The notes under the pieces were generated by a model. It was not told the origin of the DNA. It did no database searches and saw only the letters and a list, made by a program, of their open reading frames with translations. A stretch of 64,000 nt of DNA from a virus. A program made the translations under genes and the position numbers. Positions within the stretch are counted from its first letter, which is position 1; each line of letters opens with the position of its first letter. Where the stretch lies: IMG/VR virus record IMGVR_UViG_3300023179_000027, positions 1-64,000 of that record. One strand, 5' to 3'. Below, piece by piece: positions 17,772-27,455 of the stretch.

Positions 17772-18453
17772 AAATTTTTATAGCGGAATTTATAAAATCA
17801 TTTGGATAATTAGAGCGGAATGATTCAAAACATAATATTTGTAGTTTTTTATAACATATTTTATCTTCCCATTTTATATTAAGTGCTGCCATAATATCTT
17901 TCATTTTTTCTTGTCTTTCTAAACTAATGTGACTTCTGTGCTCCTCCAAAGTAACAATAGGTTCATTAGATTCATATGTAAAAAAATAATTTATGCTCTT
18001 TAATTTATCATTAACTATAAAATAACTGCTAGGGTGCAGACTAAATTTATACCATCCTAAGTCTCTATAAAGTTGTAATATATGAAGCATTTGATCCTGC
18101 CAATCAGGAACTATTTTATTATAGTTTGTTTCCTGACAATTGGCTTTTTCCCAAAAATCGTCTCCTTGAATTTCAAAATAAATTTTCTGTTGTAAATCAT
18201 CTATTTTTATAATTTTTGGAATTAAATTTGAATTAATTTTCTCTAATTTTCTTAAAAAATATACCTCACGATCAAATTTTTTACGCATCAGAGAGGGATC
18301 TATAACTTGGTTTCGTCCTTTATGGTATTCTGTATCGTTGTGAAACCATTTTAAAAATATAGTTTTTTCTCTGTTTATTAAACTTGTATAAACCAAATTA
18401 TTTCTAACTTTTCCTAAATTTGGCACATTATTGTAATAGTATTCAAATTCCAT
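17761..18453 (-). CDS. Kinase-like fold protein with degenerate active site
   Basis: 230 residues. It has an N-lobe-like pattern: KKFDREVYFLRKLEKI with a helix-C Glu, a hinge-like KIYFEIQGDDFWE, then LYRDLGWYKFSLHPSSYFIVNDKLKSINYFFTYE where a kinase would carry H-x-D...N and the metal-binding D-x-D/G. Here His is followed by Pro-Ser and no second Asp is clear. I infer a protein/aminoglycoside-kinase-like pseudoenzyme or a divergent kinase. First gene of its operon, behind a late promoter four bases upstream. Confidence 0.5.
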   Translation of the reverse strand: MEFEYYYNNVPNLGKVRNNLVYTSLINREKTIFLKWFHNDTEYHKGRNQVIDPSLMRKKFDREVYFLRKLEKINSNLIPKIIKIDDLQQKIYFEIQGDDFWEKANCQETNYNKIVPDWQDQMLHILQLYRDLGWYKFSLHPSSYFIVNDKLKSINYFFTYESNEPIVTLEEHRSHISLERQEKMKDIMAALNIKWEDKICYKKLQILCFESFRSNYPNDFINSAIKIYAN

Positions 18454-18457
18454 AATA

Positions 18458-18465
18458 TATTTATA
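18458..18465 (-). promoter_or_regulatory. T4-type late promoter TATAAATA (minus strand), leaderless configuration
   Basis: Read on the minus strand this is an exact TATAAATA. Four bases separate it from the ATG whose first base is 18453, leaving no space for a ribosome site. Confidence 0.72.
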
Positions 18466-18493
18466 ATATTATTGTTTTAGTAAATAATTGTAC

Positions 18494-19780
18494 ATGAAAA
18501 AACTTCGTAATTTAGACCAAGGTAAATTTTTACATACCATTTATGAAAACTCTCAAATAAATAAGCCTCGGGTAATTACATTAGGATCTAAAATTATTTA
18601 CAGCAGTTCCGACACTATTGAATATAATTTTTTTGATTTTCATGAGGATCATTACAAAAACACAGCTTTTGAAAAAATTAATGACCCATATTTAATTATA
18701 ACCGGTTTCGGAACATTGCCAAATTTAGAAAAATTACTTTACGATGATTTACATGTGCAACATTTCAATAATGTAGGTTTGACGATTTATCTACAAGAAG
18801 TATTGGTAATAAGTTATTATGAAAAAAAACCAATTATGGTATGTAATTATGAAAATTTGTCTGATAATGAATTAAATGAATTAAGAAATATTGTATATGG
18901 GTCAAGGAGCAAAATTAATTATGAAAATATGTTTTCAGCAGAATTTGAAAGCATTAAAGTATTTGTAGATAATAACAAATTAACCAATGTCACTATAAAA
19001 ACATACGAAAAGAATGCAGATAAGTTTTTGCAAAAATTCTATCCAAATTTTAAAATTTCCAATCACAATATTTGGAGTGATTATGTTATGTCATTGGATT
19101 TTGAATATACTCCTTTCAGTTTAAATAGTCAACATATTATAAAGCATTTTTATAGTCCTACAAGGAGATATATGCCTGAGAGACATTTATTAACAGCGCA
19201 TTTACTAAAAAAGAGTGCTTACTTGTCTTTTCTTAGTTTGGGTGAGATACCAACAATTGAAAATTTGAAAAAATATTTATGGTTTGATTTGGAGGAATGT
19301 ACATCAAATTATACTCATATTTTTGAAAATTTAAAAATTATTGAAAAAATCTTTCCAATTACTTTAGATGAAGATAAGTCATTATTAAATATATCACCTT
19401 GTTCTTTTAAAAATTTATTACCTTTAGAGTATATGCAAAATTCTTTTTGCCATGTAGTAGCTCAAACAAGATTTGTAAGTCCATTTAGTATATCAGATGA
19501 AAGAGTAAGGCAAACTATGTTAGCCTGTCGACCCTTTATAATACTTGGTCCTCCTCATTCGCTTGAATTTATACGTGATCAGGGTTATAAAACATTTAAT
19601 AACTTTTTTGACGAAACCTACGATAATTTAGAAGATCATAAAGAAAGATTATTTGCTATTTTTGATTTGTTAAATAGTATTGAAACTTTTACTATTGATA
19701 AATGCAGGAAGTTGCTAGAAAAAATGCAAGTTGTGTTAGAACATAATTTTAATCATATCCCATATAATAAATTTAAATGA
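18494..19780 (+). CDS. Hypothetical protein with C-terminal PFI/GYKTF module
   Basis: 428 residues from the ATG at 18494; a TTG six bases earlier in frame is less likely. The N-terminal 300 residues are unrecognised. Residues about 330-400 hold SISDERVRQTMLACRPFIILGPPHS, then GYKTFNNFFDETYDN and an R-x-x-x-I helix, the same module as in the protein at 11270. It may be a glycosyltransferase-like domain; this is inference. Probably transcribed from the imperfect late box AGTAAATA at 18479-18486. Its stop overlaps the next start. Confidence 0.6.
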   Translation: MKKLRNLDQGKFLHTIYENSQINKPRVITLGSKIIYSSSDTIEYNFFDFHEDHYKNTAFEKINDPYLIITGFGTLPNLEKLLYDDLHVQHFNNVGLTIYLQEVLVISYYEKKPIMVCNYENLSDNELNELRNIVYGSRSKINYENMFSAEFESIKVFVDNNKLTNVTIKTYEKNADKFLQKFYPNFKISNHNIWSDYVMSLDFEYTPFSLNSQHIIKHFYSPTRRYMPERHLLTAHLLKKSAYLSFLSLGEIPTIENLKKYLWFDLEECTSNYTHIFENLKIIEKIFPITLDEDKSLLNISPCSFKNLLPLEYMQNSFCHVVAQTRFVSPFSISDERVRQTMLACRPFIILGPPHSLEFIRDQGYKTFNNFFDETYDNLEDHKERLFAIFDLLNSIETFTIDKCRKLLEKMQVVLEHNFNHIPYNKFK

Positions 19781-21243
19781 ATGCCTTAATTTTTACTGGG
19801 TATGAAAACTCACATGGACTAGAGAGAGTGGGCGGAGCATATAGAATATCAACATATTTAAGACCATATGGTTGGAATGTTGAAGTAATAGATTTCTTTT
19901 ATATTTGGGACCTACTTGAATTAATGCAACTTATTGATAAGCGTAATAAACAAGAAAGAATCGAATGGATAGGATTCAGTATAACTTGGTTAAATTATGC
20001 TAGCGAAAACACTCATAAAAAATTAATAGAAATATTAAGCCATGTCAGAAAATATTTTAAACACATTAAAATAATTGCGGGTGGACAAAATCCAAATTTA
20101 GAGTTACAAATTTATAATGATGTTGATTACATCATAAAAGGTTTCGGTGAAGTAGCTATATTAGAATTACTTAAATACTTATATAGTAACGGAAAAAAAC
20201 CAAAAGGAATTCCATGGAAAAATAGTTGGATAATTGATGCTAATGCATTTTATCAAGCATGGCCAATTAAAGATTTATCAATTGAATATCAACCAAATGA
20301 TTTTATTTTTCCAAACGAAACATTAACGCTTGAATTTAGTAGAGGATGCAAATTTGCCTGTGCTTTTTGTAACTTTCCTGTGTTGGGAGTAAAAGAAGAT
20401 ACCACAGTAGATTTAACAATTTTAGAAAATGATTTGCGAAGAAATTATGATTTATACGGTGTAACTAATTATCAAGTAGCTGATGAAACACTTAATGATA
20501 GAGATGAAAAACTTATTAATATAGGTAATATTGTTAACAGATTAAGTTTTGAACCAAATTTTAGTGCATTTATAAGAGGAGATATTTTATTTTTAAGACA
20601 ACAACAATTAGAAATGTTAGTAAATGCCAGAGTATGGGGACATTATTATGGTATAGAAACCTTTAATCATGAAACAGGCAAAATAATAGGTAAAGGATTA
20701 CATCCAGATAAAATTAAGCAAGGGTTATTAACAACAAAGGAATACTTTTATAAACATTTAGGTTTATATAGAGGAACAGTAAGTTTAATATATGGATTAC
20801 CAAAAGAAACTATTCAAACAATTACAGAAGCCCAACAGTGGCTAAAAAATAATTGGGAGGATAATGCAACAATTATTTTTCCTTTCACAATCACTATCAA
20901 TGGTAAAAAATCAAAAATTGATGAGAATTTAGAAAAGTATAATTATAAAATATTAAGTATTGAAAATCGTGATTATTACAATCCAGGTAATAGTTTTTTT
21001 GCAGGGCAGTATATAATTTGGGAAAATCCTGATATGAATTTTAATGATGCAGTAAGATTAGCTAATTTAAAGCTAAATGTAAATGGGTATGATTTACCCG
21101 ATAGCTGGCTCCTATTTTCATTATTTCCATTAGTTGATAATATGCAAAATGCTCTGTTATATAATCTTGAATCAGAATTAAAAATAAATAAAAAAGGAAA
21201 AACAATTAAAAGAGATTACGTTCAAAAAAAATTGGGTATATGA
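19777..21243 (+). CDS. B12-binding-type radical-SAM protein
   Basis: 488 residues. Residues 1-135 look like a cobalamin-binding Rossmann domain (IEWIGFSITW, IKIIAGGQNPN, DYIIKGFGEVA), the last resembling the G-x-GE turn common in this class. Then comes the radical-SAM motif C191-x3-C195-x2-C198 in SRGCKFACAFC and an iron-sulfur barrel with GIETF and LIYGLP segments. Members methylate, ring-close or rearrange varied substrates. It may not bind B12, since the classic D-x-H-x-x-G lower-ligand motif is not visible. Four-base overlap with neighbours on both sides. Confidence 0.82.
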   Translation: MNALIFTGYENSHGLERVGGAYRISTYLRPYGWNVEVIDFFYIWDLLELMQLIDKRNKQERIEWIGFSITWLNYASENTHKKLIEILSHVRKYFKHIKIIAGGQNPNLELQIYNDVDYIIKGFGEVAILELLKYLYSNGKKPKGIPWKNSWIIDANAFYQAWPIKDLSIEYQPNDFIFPNETLTLEFSRGCKFACAFCNFPVLGVKEDTTVDLTILENDLRRNYDLYGVTNYQVADETLNDRDEKLINIGNIVNRLSFEPNFSAFIRGDILFLRQQQLEMLVNARVWGHYYGIETFNHETGKIIGKGLHPDKIKQGLLTTKEYFYKHLGLYRGTVSLIYGLPKETIQTITEAQQWLKNNWEDNATIIFPFTITINGKKSKIDENLEKYNYKILSIENRDYYNPGNSFFAGQYIIWENPDMNFNDAVRLANLKLNVNGYDLPDSWLLFSLFPLVDNMQNALLYNLESELKINKKGKTIKRDYVQKKLGI

Positions 21244-22505
21244 AATCTATTAGCAAAACATTTTGTATGCACCCTTTCACTGGACTAGCTACTAGAGAAG
21301 ATGGATCAGTTAAAGTATGTTGTAGATCATTGCCAATTGGGCACATTGAAAAAGAGTCTTTAGAAGAAATTTGGAATAATAATAATATAAAACTTGTACG
21401 TAAACAAGTTTTAAATAATATACGTCCCAATGTTTGTAAACCTTGTTTTGATCTTGAAGATCAGGGAGTGGAAAGTTTAAGACAGAGGCATATAAATGGA
21501 ATTATTCCTGAATCAAGAATCAAACTTTATCCAAATGCATTAAATCAATTAGCAGATGATTATTCAATGCCATTTACCTTTCCCACAATGGAAATTAAAC
21601 TTAATAATTTATGTAATTTAAAATGCAGGATGTGTCATCCATTGGATAGTACTTCTTGGAATGATTGGGATAAAATTGAAGAATTTTACAGTAAGGAAAA
21701 TAATTACCTAGTCCCTGTAATTAACGAATTAGGACTAAAAACTAGTAGATATATATGCCCATTTGAAAACACAGATAATTGGTGGAATAGTTTTGAAAAA
21801 TTATTACCGCACTTTCGTAGAGTTGAGTTTGCTGGAGGCGAACCATTAATGGATCCTCAACATTACAAAATACTTGATATGTTAAAACCCTATGGAAATC
21901 AAATAGAACTAAAATATGCAACAAATGGAACTACATTAGGAATTAGTAAAAATAGAACAATACATGATTATTGGCCATACTTTAAAAGTATTGCAGTAAA
22001 CGTAAGTATAGACGGGTTACATCAGGTATATAATTATATTCGTACCAATAGTGATTTCATACAGGTTGAAAATAATATAAAAGAAATACAAACTTTACCT
22101 AATATTAGTAGGATTGTTGGGGCGTTTACTGCACAGGCAGGTAATATGCTACAAATTGCTGATTGTATTGATTACTTTATAAACAAGATGAACATTGCAT
22201 TTTATAGTCATAGAGTAAGCTATCCGAATTTTTTATCCGCTCAGGTTTTGCCAATGGACCTAAAAGAAAATATAATAAAAGATTTACAACACATAAGCAA
22301 TAAATTAGACAATTACAGTAATATTAAAAAATTTCCTATACTAAAATCAATTACCTTACAACAAATTCAAGATAATATTAATTATCTTAGTGCAACAGAT
22401 CAATTTAATTTATTTCAAACTTTTATAAATTTTAATATCAAATTGGATAAAAGTAGAAAACAAGATATTTTCTCTATATGGCCTATACTAAAAAATTATG
22501 TTTAA
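21240..22505 (+). CDS. Twitch-domain radical-SAM protein
   Basis: 421 residues. An N-terminal auxiliary-cluster (twitch/SPASM-type) domain carries C9 (FCMHPF), C27-C28 (KVCCRS) and C66-x2-C69 (VCKPCF), with the GHIEKESLEEIWNN linker typical of SPASM proteins. The radical-SAM core follows: C125-x3-C129-x2-C132 (CNLKCRMC), VEFAGGEPL and YATNGT. It therefore probably holds two clusters. The same layout occurs at 24165-25550. Such enzymes often modify peptides or act as maturases. Confidence 0.87.
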   Translation: MKSISKTFCMHPFTGLATREDGSVKVCCRSLPIGHIEKESLEEIWNNNNIKLVRKQVLNNIRPNVCKPCFDLEDQGVESLRQRHINGIIPESRIKLYPNALNQLADDYSMPFTFPTMEIKLNNLCNLKCRMCHPLDSTSWNDWDKIEEFYSKENNYLVPVINELGLKTSRYICPFENTDNWWNSFEKLLPHFRRVEFAGGEPLMDPQHYKILDMLKPYGNQIELKYATNGTTLGISKNRTIHDYWPYFKSIAVNVSIDGLHQVYNYIRTNSDFIQVENNIKEIQTLPNISRIVGAFTAQAGNMLQIADCIDYFINKMNIAFYSHRVSYPNFLSAQVLPMDLKENIIKDLQHISNKLDNYSNIKKFPILKSITLQQIQDNINYLSATDQFNLFQTFINFNIKLDKSRKQDIFSIWPILKNYV

Positions 22506-23301
22506 GGTTGTCCTAGCTAATAATAACAGCAGGTATGAGTTATTTTTTAAGTTATTACCTACTGACATAGCTAATCGTTGGTATAAAGAATTATTAAATA
22601 ATTATAGGTTATATGAAACTTTAAGATTTACTGACTTTAAAAATAATAATATTGATTTGTTAATACAAAATGAAATTGATATTATTAATTCATATTTTAA
22701 AATAATTTTTAAAAAATTACCTATTAAACCTACACAAAAAGATTACAATGAACTTCATAAAATTTTCGAAGACTTACGCGGAAACATTGAAGTTGGAACA
22801 AATTTTTACAATTATGCTCCTTCTAATATAAAACAAAGTCTTGAACGATTTAATATATACATACATCAAGCAGAAGCACAATTACGAACAAAGGGAAAAC
22901 ACCCAACAATTGTAGTAACTTTTAAGGATAGGCCTAGGCATTTATTGCTAAAGGAAGATTTTAAACATTTTACAACAAAATGGACTGAAGGCATGGTTTA
23001 TATTAATTATTGCCATGTGGGTAAAACTATATTAGATGCTTATAAAGATAATGATGTTATTTGCAAAAATATAGTGCCTCAAACACATTATAGCGCAGAT
23101 TTTATGATAAAATTTGGTCCTAGCACTAATTATTGGGTTGATTTAACTAGACGTTACTTATTAAAGCGATATATACAAAAAAATAAATTTAATTTTAAAA
23201 ATTATAGTTTAGGAATGATTCCTGTTGCACAGTGCATAACAAAATATAATAAAAATATTTTGAATTTTAATAGAGTGGAATCGATAAAATGTATAGTGTA
23301 A
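22498..23301 (+). CDS. Hypothetical protein, unknown function
   Basis: 267 residues, basic and Asn/Lys rich. A helical N-terminal half contains N-E-L-H-K-I-F-E-D-L, a pattern I have seen in unannotated phage proteins. The C-terminal half has beta-like stretches (HPTIVVTFKDRPRHLLL) and several His, but no iron-site HxD. It overlaps both neighbouring radical-SAM genes (8 and 13 bases), so it is made together with them and could be a partner protein. Confidence 0.6.
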   Translation: MFKVVLANNNSRYELFFKLLPTDIANRWYKELLNNYRLYETLRFTDFKNNNIDLLIQNEIDIINSYFKIIFKKLPIKPTQKDYNELHKIFEDLRGNIEVGTNFYNYAPSNIKQSLERFNIYIHQAEAQLRTKGKHPTIVVTFKDRPRHLLLKEDFKHFTTKWTEGMVYINYCHVGKTILDAYKDNDVICKNIVPQTHYSADFMIKFGPSTNYWVDLTRRYLLKRYIQKNKFNFKNYSLGMIPVAQCITKYNKNILNFNRVESIKCIV

Positions 23302-24182
23302 GAAATGTGTGGGGACATGAGAAGTTTATTAAAATAGAATGGAACCTTGGTAAACGATGCAACTACGATTGTAGCTATTGTCCTTCAGTTATACATGATA
23401 ATTTTAGTAAGCATACTGATTTAGAAATTATAAAATTAGCTATAGATAAATTTAAGGAATTTTCTAAACCAGTTAGATTAAGTTTTACAGGAGGCGAACC
23501 AACAGTACATCCTTATTTTTCTGATATTATTGAATATGTAAATCAAAATAATGTTAATTTTATAAGTGTAACAACTAATGGGACTAGATTACCAGATTAT
23601 TATATTAGTTTAAATGTAACACAATATGTTTTTAGTTTACATTTTGAATATGATTATAATAAGGTTTTACAAACAATTATAAAAGTATTTAAACATAAAC
23701 CAAGTCTTTTAGTAAACATTATGGCACATCATGATTATATGGTAGAAGTTAAAAATGTAGTGAACCTCTTAGAGGAAGCAAAAATTCCTTATAATATAAG
23801 GAGAATACGATGGACTGATTTGGATCATGATGATTTTGATGATAATCGCTATCAACCAAAAGATTTAGATTATGTGCTTAAAACTAATTCCACTGTTAAA
23901 CCTAATTGTGTTATAGATAATGTTGAATATTTGCATGCCAATGATATTATTAAATTACATAAAAATAAATTTAAAAACTTTGAATGTAACGCTGGTTTAG
24001 AGAGTCTAATGATAGATCACGATGGAAGTGTTTACAGAGCAACTTGTAGAGTGGGCGGGTGTTTGGGAAATATATATAAAAACACTTTTATTATACCAAA
24101 CACTAGTGTTATTTGCACACGAGAGTTTTGTACATGTGCAGCAGATATACCTCTTACCAAAGTTTTAAAACAGATGACTTAA
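23289..24182 (+). CDS. Radical-SAM protein with C-terminal Cys cluster (SPASM-like)
   Basis: 297 residues. C24-x3-C28-x2-C31 (CNYDCSYC), then LSFTGGEPTVHP and TTNGT. The C-terminal 65 residues carry seven Cys (ECNAG, ATCRVGGC, ICTREFCTCAAD) around the GLESLMIDHDGSVYRA block found in SPASM domains, consistent with one or two auxiliary clusters. It converges with the next gene, overlapping its 3' end by 18 bases. The gene at 36195-37154 has the same layout. Confidence 0.87.
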   Translation: MYSVRNVWGHEKFIKIEWNLGKRCNYDCSYCPSVIHDNFSKHTDLEIIKLAIDKFKEFSKPVRLSFTGGEPTVHPYFSDIIEYVNQNNVNFISVTTNGTRLPDYYISLNVTQYVFSLHFEYDYNKVLQTIIKVFKHKPSLLVNIMAHHDYMVEVKNVVNLLEEAKIPYNIRRIRWTDLDHDDFDDNRYQPKDLDYVLKTNSTVKPNCVIDNVEYLHANDIIKLHKNKFKNFECNAGLESLMIDHDGSVYRATCRVGGCLGNIYKNTFIIPNTSVICTREFCTCAADIPLTKVLKQMT

Positions 24183-25550
24183 TTCAGGTATATAGTTTTT
24201 AATATTAATATTGCGTATTATATCCATTTCTTTAATATATTCTTGCAATCCAGGTATTTCCATAGACATATCTTTGCTATTCATGTGTTCTAACACTGCG
24301 TTCCAACGTTTCCAACCATATGGATTTTTAAGCCAATAATCATCATCTTTACGATAATTTTCATATAACCAACTTTTTAATTCTTTAAATCTTTCACTTA
24401 CATCAATTTTGTCAATTTGTGGTAAAACTTGTATACTTAAAAAGGTAGGAATGTATAATAAATGCATATTAATTATTCCTCCGCCTGCTTCTATTCCACC
24501 TATTGTGTTCGTAAAGTTTATTTTTTTATAATTTTGTTTAATTTTCCACTTTGCTAAATCAGGCAAATGTTTTATGTTAAGTATTTGTATAGCAGTTGCA
24601 ATACTAACATGTATGTTGCTTGGTGTATTATCTAAGCGTTCTAAGTTATTTATAATTGTATTCCAATCGCTTGGATAACGTATATAGTAATTTCTATTCT
24701 CTATAGCATCTATACTAAATCCAATTTTAACTTTTTTAAACTGTTTCCATAAATTAATTATATCTTCGTCAAGTTTTAGTCCATTAGTATTATATCTAAT
24801 TAATATATTATTATGATAACCTTTTCTTATTATTTCTTCTAAAAATAATTTATGTTCCTTTATCATAAGAGGTTCCCCACCGGCAAAATATACTTGCTTT
24901 AAATTTGGTATTTGTTCATAAATTTCTTCCCAAAATTTTGGGTTTTCATGCCAAAAATTATCAAAAGTTTTTCTATCCCATGTCATTTGTTTAATTACAC
25001 TTGAGTTGGTTACTTTTTTCATTAGTTTTTTTTGATCAGATACCCATTGACTACTATCATGCGGACTGCACATAATACATTTAAGATTACATGTATGCCC
25101 CAACCTTAGGTCTAGATAAACTAATTCATTTGGTATGGTTCCATCTTTTTCTGTTTTATTTACAAGTTGGTTAATACTAATTCCACTCTCTACCCATTCT
25201 CCTGTTTCCCATAATCTTTTACTTACAACGCCTTTTGATTCCTCTTCATAACATTTACTACAACTTGCAGGAATATTTCCTTGTAACATTGTAGTTCTTA
25301 CACTACGCATGTACTCATTATTCCATGCACTCAATGGAGTTTCTGTTTTAAAATTAGCAGGTCTACCGCTTTCATTTTTTACTAAACCAATTTCATGGTC
25401 AGTGCCTGCTCCGCTGCTATTACTATTGCAACATAATCTCATATCGCCGTTTGGTCTGGTAGCGAAATGCATCCATGGCAATATACAAAAAGTTTTACTA
25501 CCCGACAACTTCCCTATTTTATTTTGCCATTCATTTATCTTATTAATCAT
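24165..25550 (-). CDS. Twitch-domain radical-SAM protein
   Basis: 461 residues. N-terminal auxiliary-cluster domain: C22 (FCILPWMHF), C40-C41 (RLCCNS) and C97-x2-C100. The radical-SAM core has C154-x3-C158-x2-C161 (CNLKCIMC), VYFAGGEPL and YNTNG. It is the longer counterpart of the twitch protein at 21240, on the opposite strand. The NCBI family 'twitch domain-containing radical SAM protein' has this organisation. Substrate unknown. Second gene of a two-gene operon, two bases after the preceding stop. Confidence 0.87.
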   Translation of the reverse strand: MINKINEWQNKIGKLSGSKTFCILPWMHFATRPNGDMRLCCNSNSSGAGTDHEIGLVKNESGRPANFKTETPLSAWNNEYMRSVRTTMLQGNIPASCSKCYEEESKGVVSKRLWETGEWVESGISINQLVNKTEKDGTIPNELVYLDLRLGHTCNLKCIMCSPHDSSQWVSDQKKLMKKVTNSSVIKQMTWDRKTFDNFWHENPKFWEEIYEQIPNLKQVYFAGGEPLMIKEHKLFLEEIIRKGYHNNILIRYNTNGLKLDEDIINLWKQFKKVKIGFSIDAIENRNYYIRYPSDWNTIINNLERLDNTPSNIHVSIATAIQILNIKHLPDLAKWKIKQNYKKINFTNTIGGIEAGGGIINMHLLYIPTFLSIQVLPQIDKIDVSERFKELKSWLYENYRKDDDYWLKNPYGWKRWNAVLEHMNSKDMSMEIPGLQEYIKEMDIIRNINIKNYIPELSHLF

Positions 25551-25552
25551 TT

Positions 25553-26623
25553 TTATAATGTTTCATAGTTTATTATTTGATTTGGTGTTATACTTATTTG
25601 CCTTACTTTTGATACACCACAATTTTTTGAACATATAAGCAAATCTTTATTTTTCCATTTATTTTCATATATTGTTTGCCAAACTTTAGAGTTTATAATA
25701 TTTTTTATAGTATTTTTATCAAGGGATAAAAAATCGTACCCACCCAAGTCACTTATAAGTTGATCGCATTCTTTGTTTATACGTAATATATATGGATGTA
25801 AAATATCATTTGGTTTGGTATATAGATAAAAACTTGAAGCTATCCAACAACATGGGTACATTATTTTTTGAAAATCAATATAAATTTCTTTTGTTTTTAA
25901 GACTTGGCAACTAGGTTCAGTATTGTTAAACCATTCGTCGAAATTTTGAATGGTATCTTTGTTAACAAAACTTAAAATATTATCATTTGGTGGTTCCAAT
26001 TGATATAAAGTTTTACCATTCTTATCATATACATTAAAATTTTCATCCGTAAATCTTACACTATTTTTAGTAATAAAACTTGAAAAACCAATATCCTTAG
26101 CTAATTTTTTAGCCAATTCAATTTGGTGTGCGTTATGTTTAAAAACAATATAAACCCATTCTGCTGTTCCACCATTTTCTATAAATGATTTGGCATTGTT
26201 AATAATTTTTTCAAAGTTAGTTCCTATTCTATAAAGATGATGTGTATCAGTTAAACCATCTATTCCAAAAACAACTTTATGTTTTTTTGGTAAAGCTTTT
26301 GCTAATTCTGCCCAATAACTTGTTGAACGTATGCTACCATTTGTATGAATATTAATATGTTGATTTGTAATCAATTTTACCATAGATAAAAGATCATTAT
26401 TCATTAATGGATCACCCAAACTTCCACAAAAAGTTATAGTTTTTATTTGATTCAGTACATCATTGTTAAAAATTTTATTAAAATCTTGTAAAGTCCAATC
26501 ATTTAATTTAAGTTTGGGATTAGGCAAGTTACCCCTATAGTTTCTTGCACACATAGGGCAGCTTGCCTGACAATTACTTGTTATTTCAATTTGAATTGTG
26601 TTTAAGTCATTAAAATTAAACAT
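25553..26623 (-). CDS. Radical-SAM protein (CQASCPMC type)
   Basis: 356 residues. C18-x3-C22-x2-C25 (CQASCPMC) and a TFCGSLGDPL segment where most family members have GGEP. The C-terminal region has CQVL, PCCWIAS and ICSKNCG, a probable auxiliary-cluster site. It is a clear paralogue of the gene at 30842-31885 (same CQASCPMCARN, HTNGS, VFGIDG and CCWI blocks). First gene of its operon. Confidence 0.87.
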   Translation of the reverse strand: MFNFNDLNTIQIEITSNCQASCPMCARNYRGNLPNPKLKLNDWTLQDFNKIFNNDVLNQIKTITFCGSLGDPLMNNDLLSMVKLITNQHINIHTNGSIRSTSYWAELAKALPKKHKVVFGIDGLTDTHHLYRIGTNFEKIINNAKSFIENGGTAEWVYIVFKHNAHQIELAKKLAKDIGFSSFITKNSVRFTDENFNVYDKNGKTLYQLEPPNDNILSFVNKDTIQNFDEWFNNTEPSCQVLKTKEIYIDFQKIMYPCCWIASSFYLYTKPNDILHPYILRINKECDQLISDLGGYDFLSLDKNTIKNIINSKVWQTIYENKWKNKDLLICSKNCGVSKVRQISITPNQIINYETL

Positions 26624-26681
26624 ATTGATATTTACATTATATTTTTTTTACAATAAATATGTTTGCGGAGATAAAACAGTT

Positions 26682-27455
26682 TTGGAAACCAATATTTTTC
26701 CTAATGTTAAAAATAAATTAAGACCATATCCTAAAAATGATCTAACCAAAAAGGTTGATGTAATTTTTAATTATGATGTGTTAGAATTAGGTTGGTTGAT
26801 CAAAAAATGGTTCCGTTATGATCAAACTCTTTTAAAAGAATGGTATAATGATTTGTTGTTAAATTACGATGATTGGAAATGGAAATACGGTGAGCACAAA
26901 TACATGTGGAAATATGATCCACTCAGTCAATTAGGTAATGATGCACATTTAGAAAATGATACCTCTTGGATAATGTTAACTTGGGGTGATAATAAAGTTG
27001 GACCGGTCCCTTGGTTACGAACTTTAGTAAAAGATGAATATAATGCTGCTATGCCAAGAAATACTAGTGAAAGTAAATTAGTAAAAGAACCAGAATCTTT
27101 AGGTGCAAGAGAATGTTTTTATGGGTATGCTAAACAAGTTATTGAAGAAATGTCATGCGGTCCACATGATATTCAAGTAGCTATACATACTCCTAATACC
27201 AAACTCCCACAACATCAAGATACTCCAGATAAATTAAGATTTCATATGCCAATTATAACAAATACTGATGCTAGATTTATTATAAATGGAAATGATATAC
27301 ATTTACCAGCAGACGGGTGGTGTTATTTGGTAAATACAAGTTACCTACATTCCACACATAATAAAGGAAATACTGATAGGGTTCATATTTATGGTGCTGT
27401 TTGGACACATAATATTTTAGACTGTGATTTAACACAATGCGAGACAGTACTATAA
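26682..27455 (+). CDS. Aspartyl/asparaginyl beta-hydroxylase family protein
   Basis: 257 residues from a TTG behind a GGAG site; an upstream TTG at 26625 would run through a low-complexity hydrophobic stretch and is less likely. The C-terminal 100 residues match the Asp/Asn beta-hydroxylase fold closely: H178-Q-D180 (QHQDTPD), RFHMPIITN, then NTSYLHSTHNKGNTDRVHIYGAV with His about 226 and Arg about 233. It is the best-conserved hydroxylase of the island. First gene of a four-gene plus-strand run. An AATAAATA late-like box lies at 26652. Confidence 0.83.
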   Translation: METNIFPNVKNKLRPYPKNDLTKKVDVIFNYDVLELGWLIKKWFRYDQTLLKEWYNDLLLNYDDWKWKYGEHKYMWKYDPLSQLGNDAHLENDTSWIMLTWGDNKVGPVPWLRTLVKDEYNAAMPRNTSESKLVKEPESLGARECFYGYAKQVIEEMSCGPHDIQVAIHTPNTKLPQHQDTPDKLRFHMPIITNTDARFIINGNDIHLPADGWCYLVNTSYLHSTHNKGNTDRVHIYGAVWTHNILDCDLTQCETVL

